Shown one piece after another: positions 5,197 through 5,232 of a DNA stretch of 5,232 nucleotides. Location of the stretch: assembly GCA_023231105.1 (NCBI GenBank), contig JALNWB010000227.1, forward strand, positions 1-5,232. Reading direction: 5' to 3'. The notes under the pieces are model-generated. The model saw nothing but the letters and a program-made list of their open reading frames with translations, did not search any database and was not told the DNA's origin. The stretch is from Ignavibacteriaceae bacterium. Its GTDB lineage: Bacteria > Bacteroidota > Ignavibacteria > Ignavibacteriales > Ignavibacteriaceae. The stretch's first letter is position 1, and the number at the start of each line of letters is the position of its first letter. A program made the position numbers and the translations under genes.

Positions 5197-5232
5197 TAAA
5201 ATGTTAAACAAGCCTAATTTTAGAAGTTTTAA

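Overview
The window is AT-rich bacterial chromosome. Genes are short and compact, the flanking tRNA genes lack an encoded 3' CCA, and none of the three start codons has a strong Shine-Dalgarno sequence. These traits, with two small single-pass membrane proteins (one with a bacterial Ig-like ectodomain, one with a two-cysteine ectodomain), would fit a member of the Patescibacteria/CPR, possibly Microgenomates-like. That placement is an impression from style, not a phylogenetic result. No in-frame UGA is needed in any gene, so the standard code is sufficient.

Left part (1-840), all on the minus strand: the N-terminal part of a membrane-anchored Ig-like-domain protein that runs off the left edge; tRNA-Thr(CGU), whose 3' end lies only 8 nt before that gene's start codon; a weak AT-rich terminator with tRNA promoter elements; and a 78-residue membrane-anchored small protein.

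Middle (841-4888): an intergenic region of 283 nt that is rich in short hairpins and carries two TATAAT boxes. It ends in a textbook intrinsic terminator whose T-tract stops 5 nt before the ATG of a 1254-codon gene on the plus strand. This gene dominates the window. Its C-terminal ~160 residues show a PD-(D/E)XK nuclease signature (E1101, D1133, E1148-C-K1150). No Walker A motif, methyltransferase motif or known partner gene is visible. It is the only plus-strand gene, sits between two tRNA genes, and is the best candidate for an undescribed system: a possible single-gene defence or genome-maintenance nuclease under leader control.

Right part (4889-5232): a 223-nt gap containing a convergent minus-strand coding-like remnant and several inverted repeats, then tRNA-Gly(CCC) on the minus strand with a TATAAT box just upstream. 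No complete gene is visible in the gap or after the tRNA.
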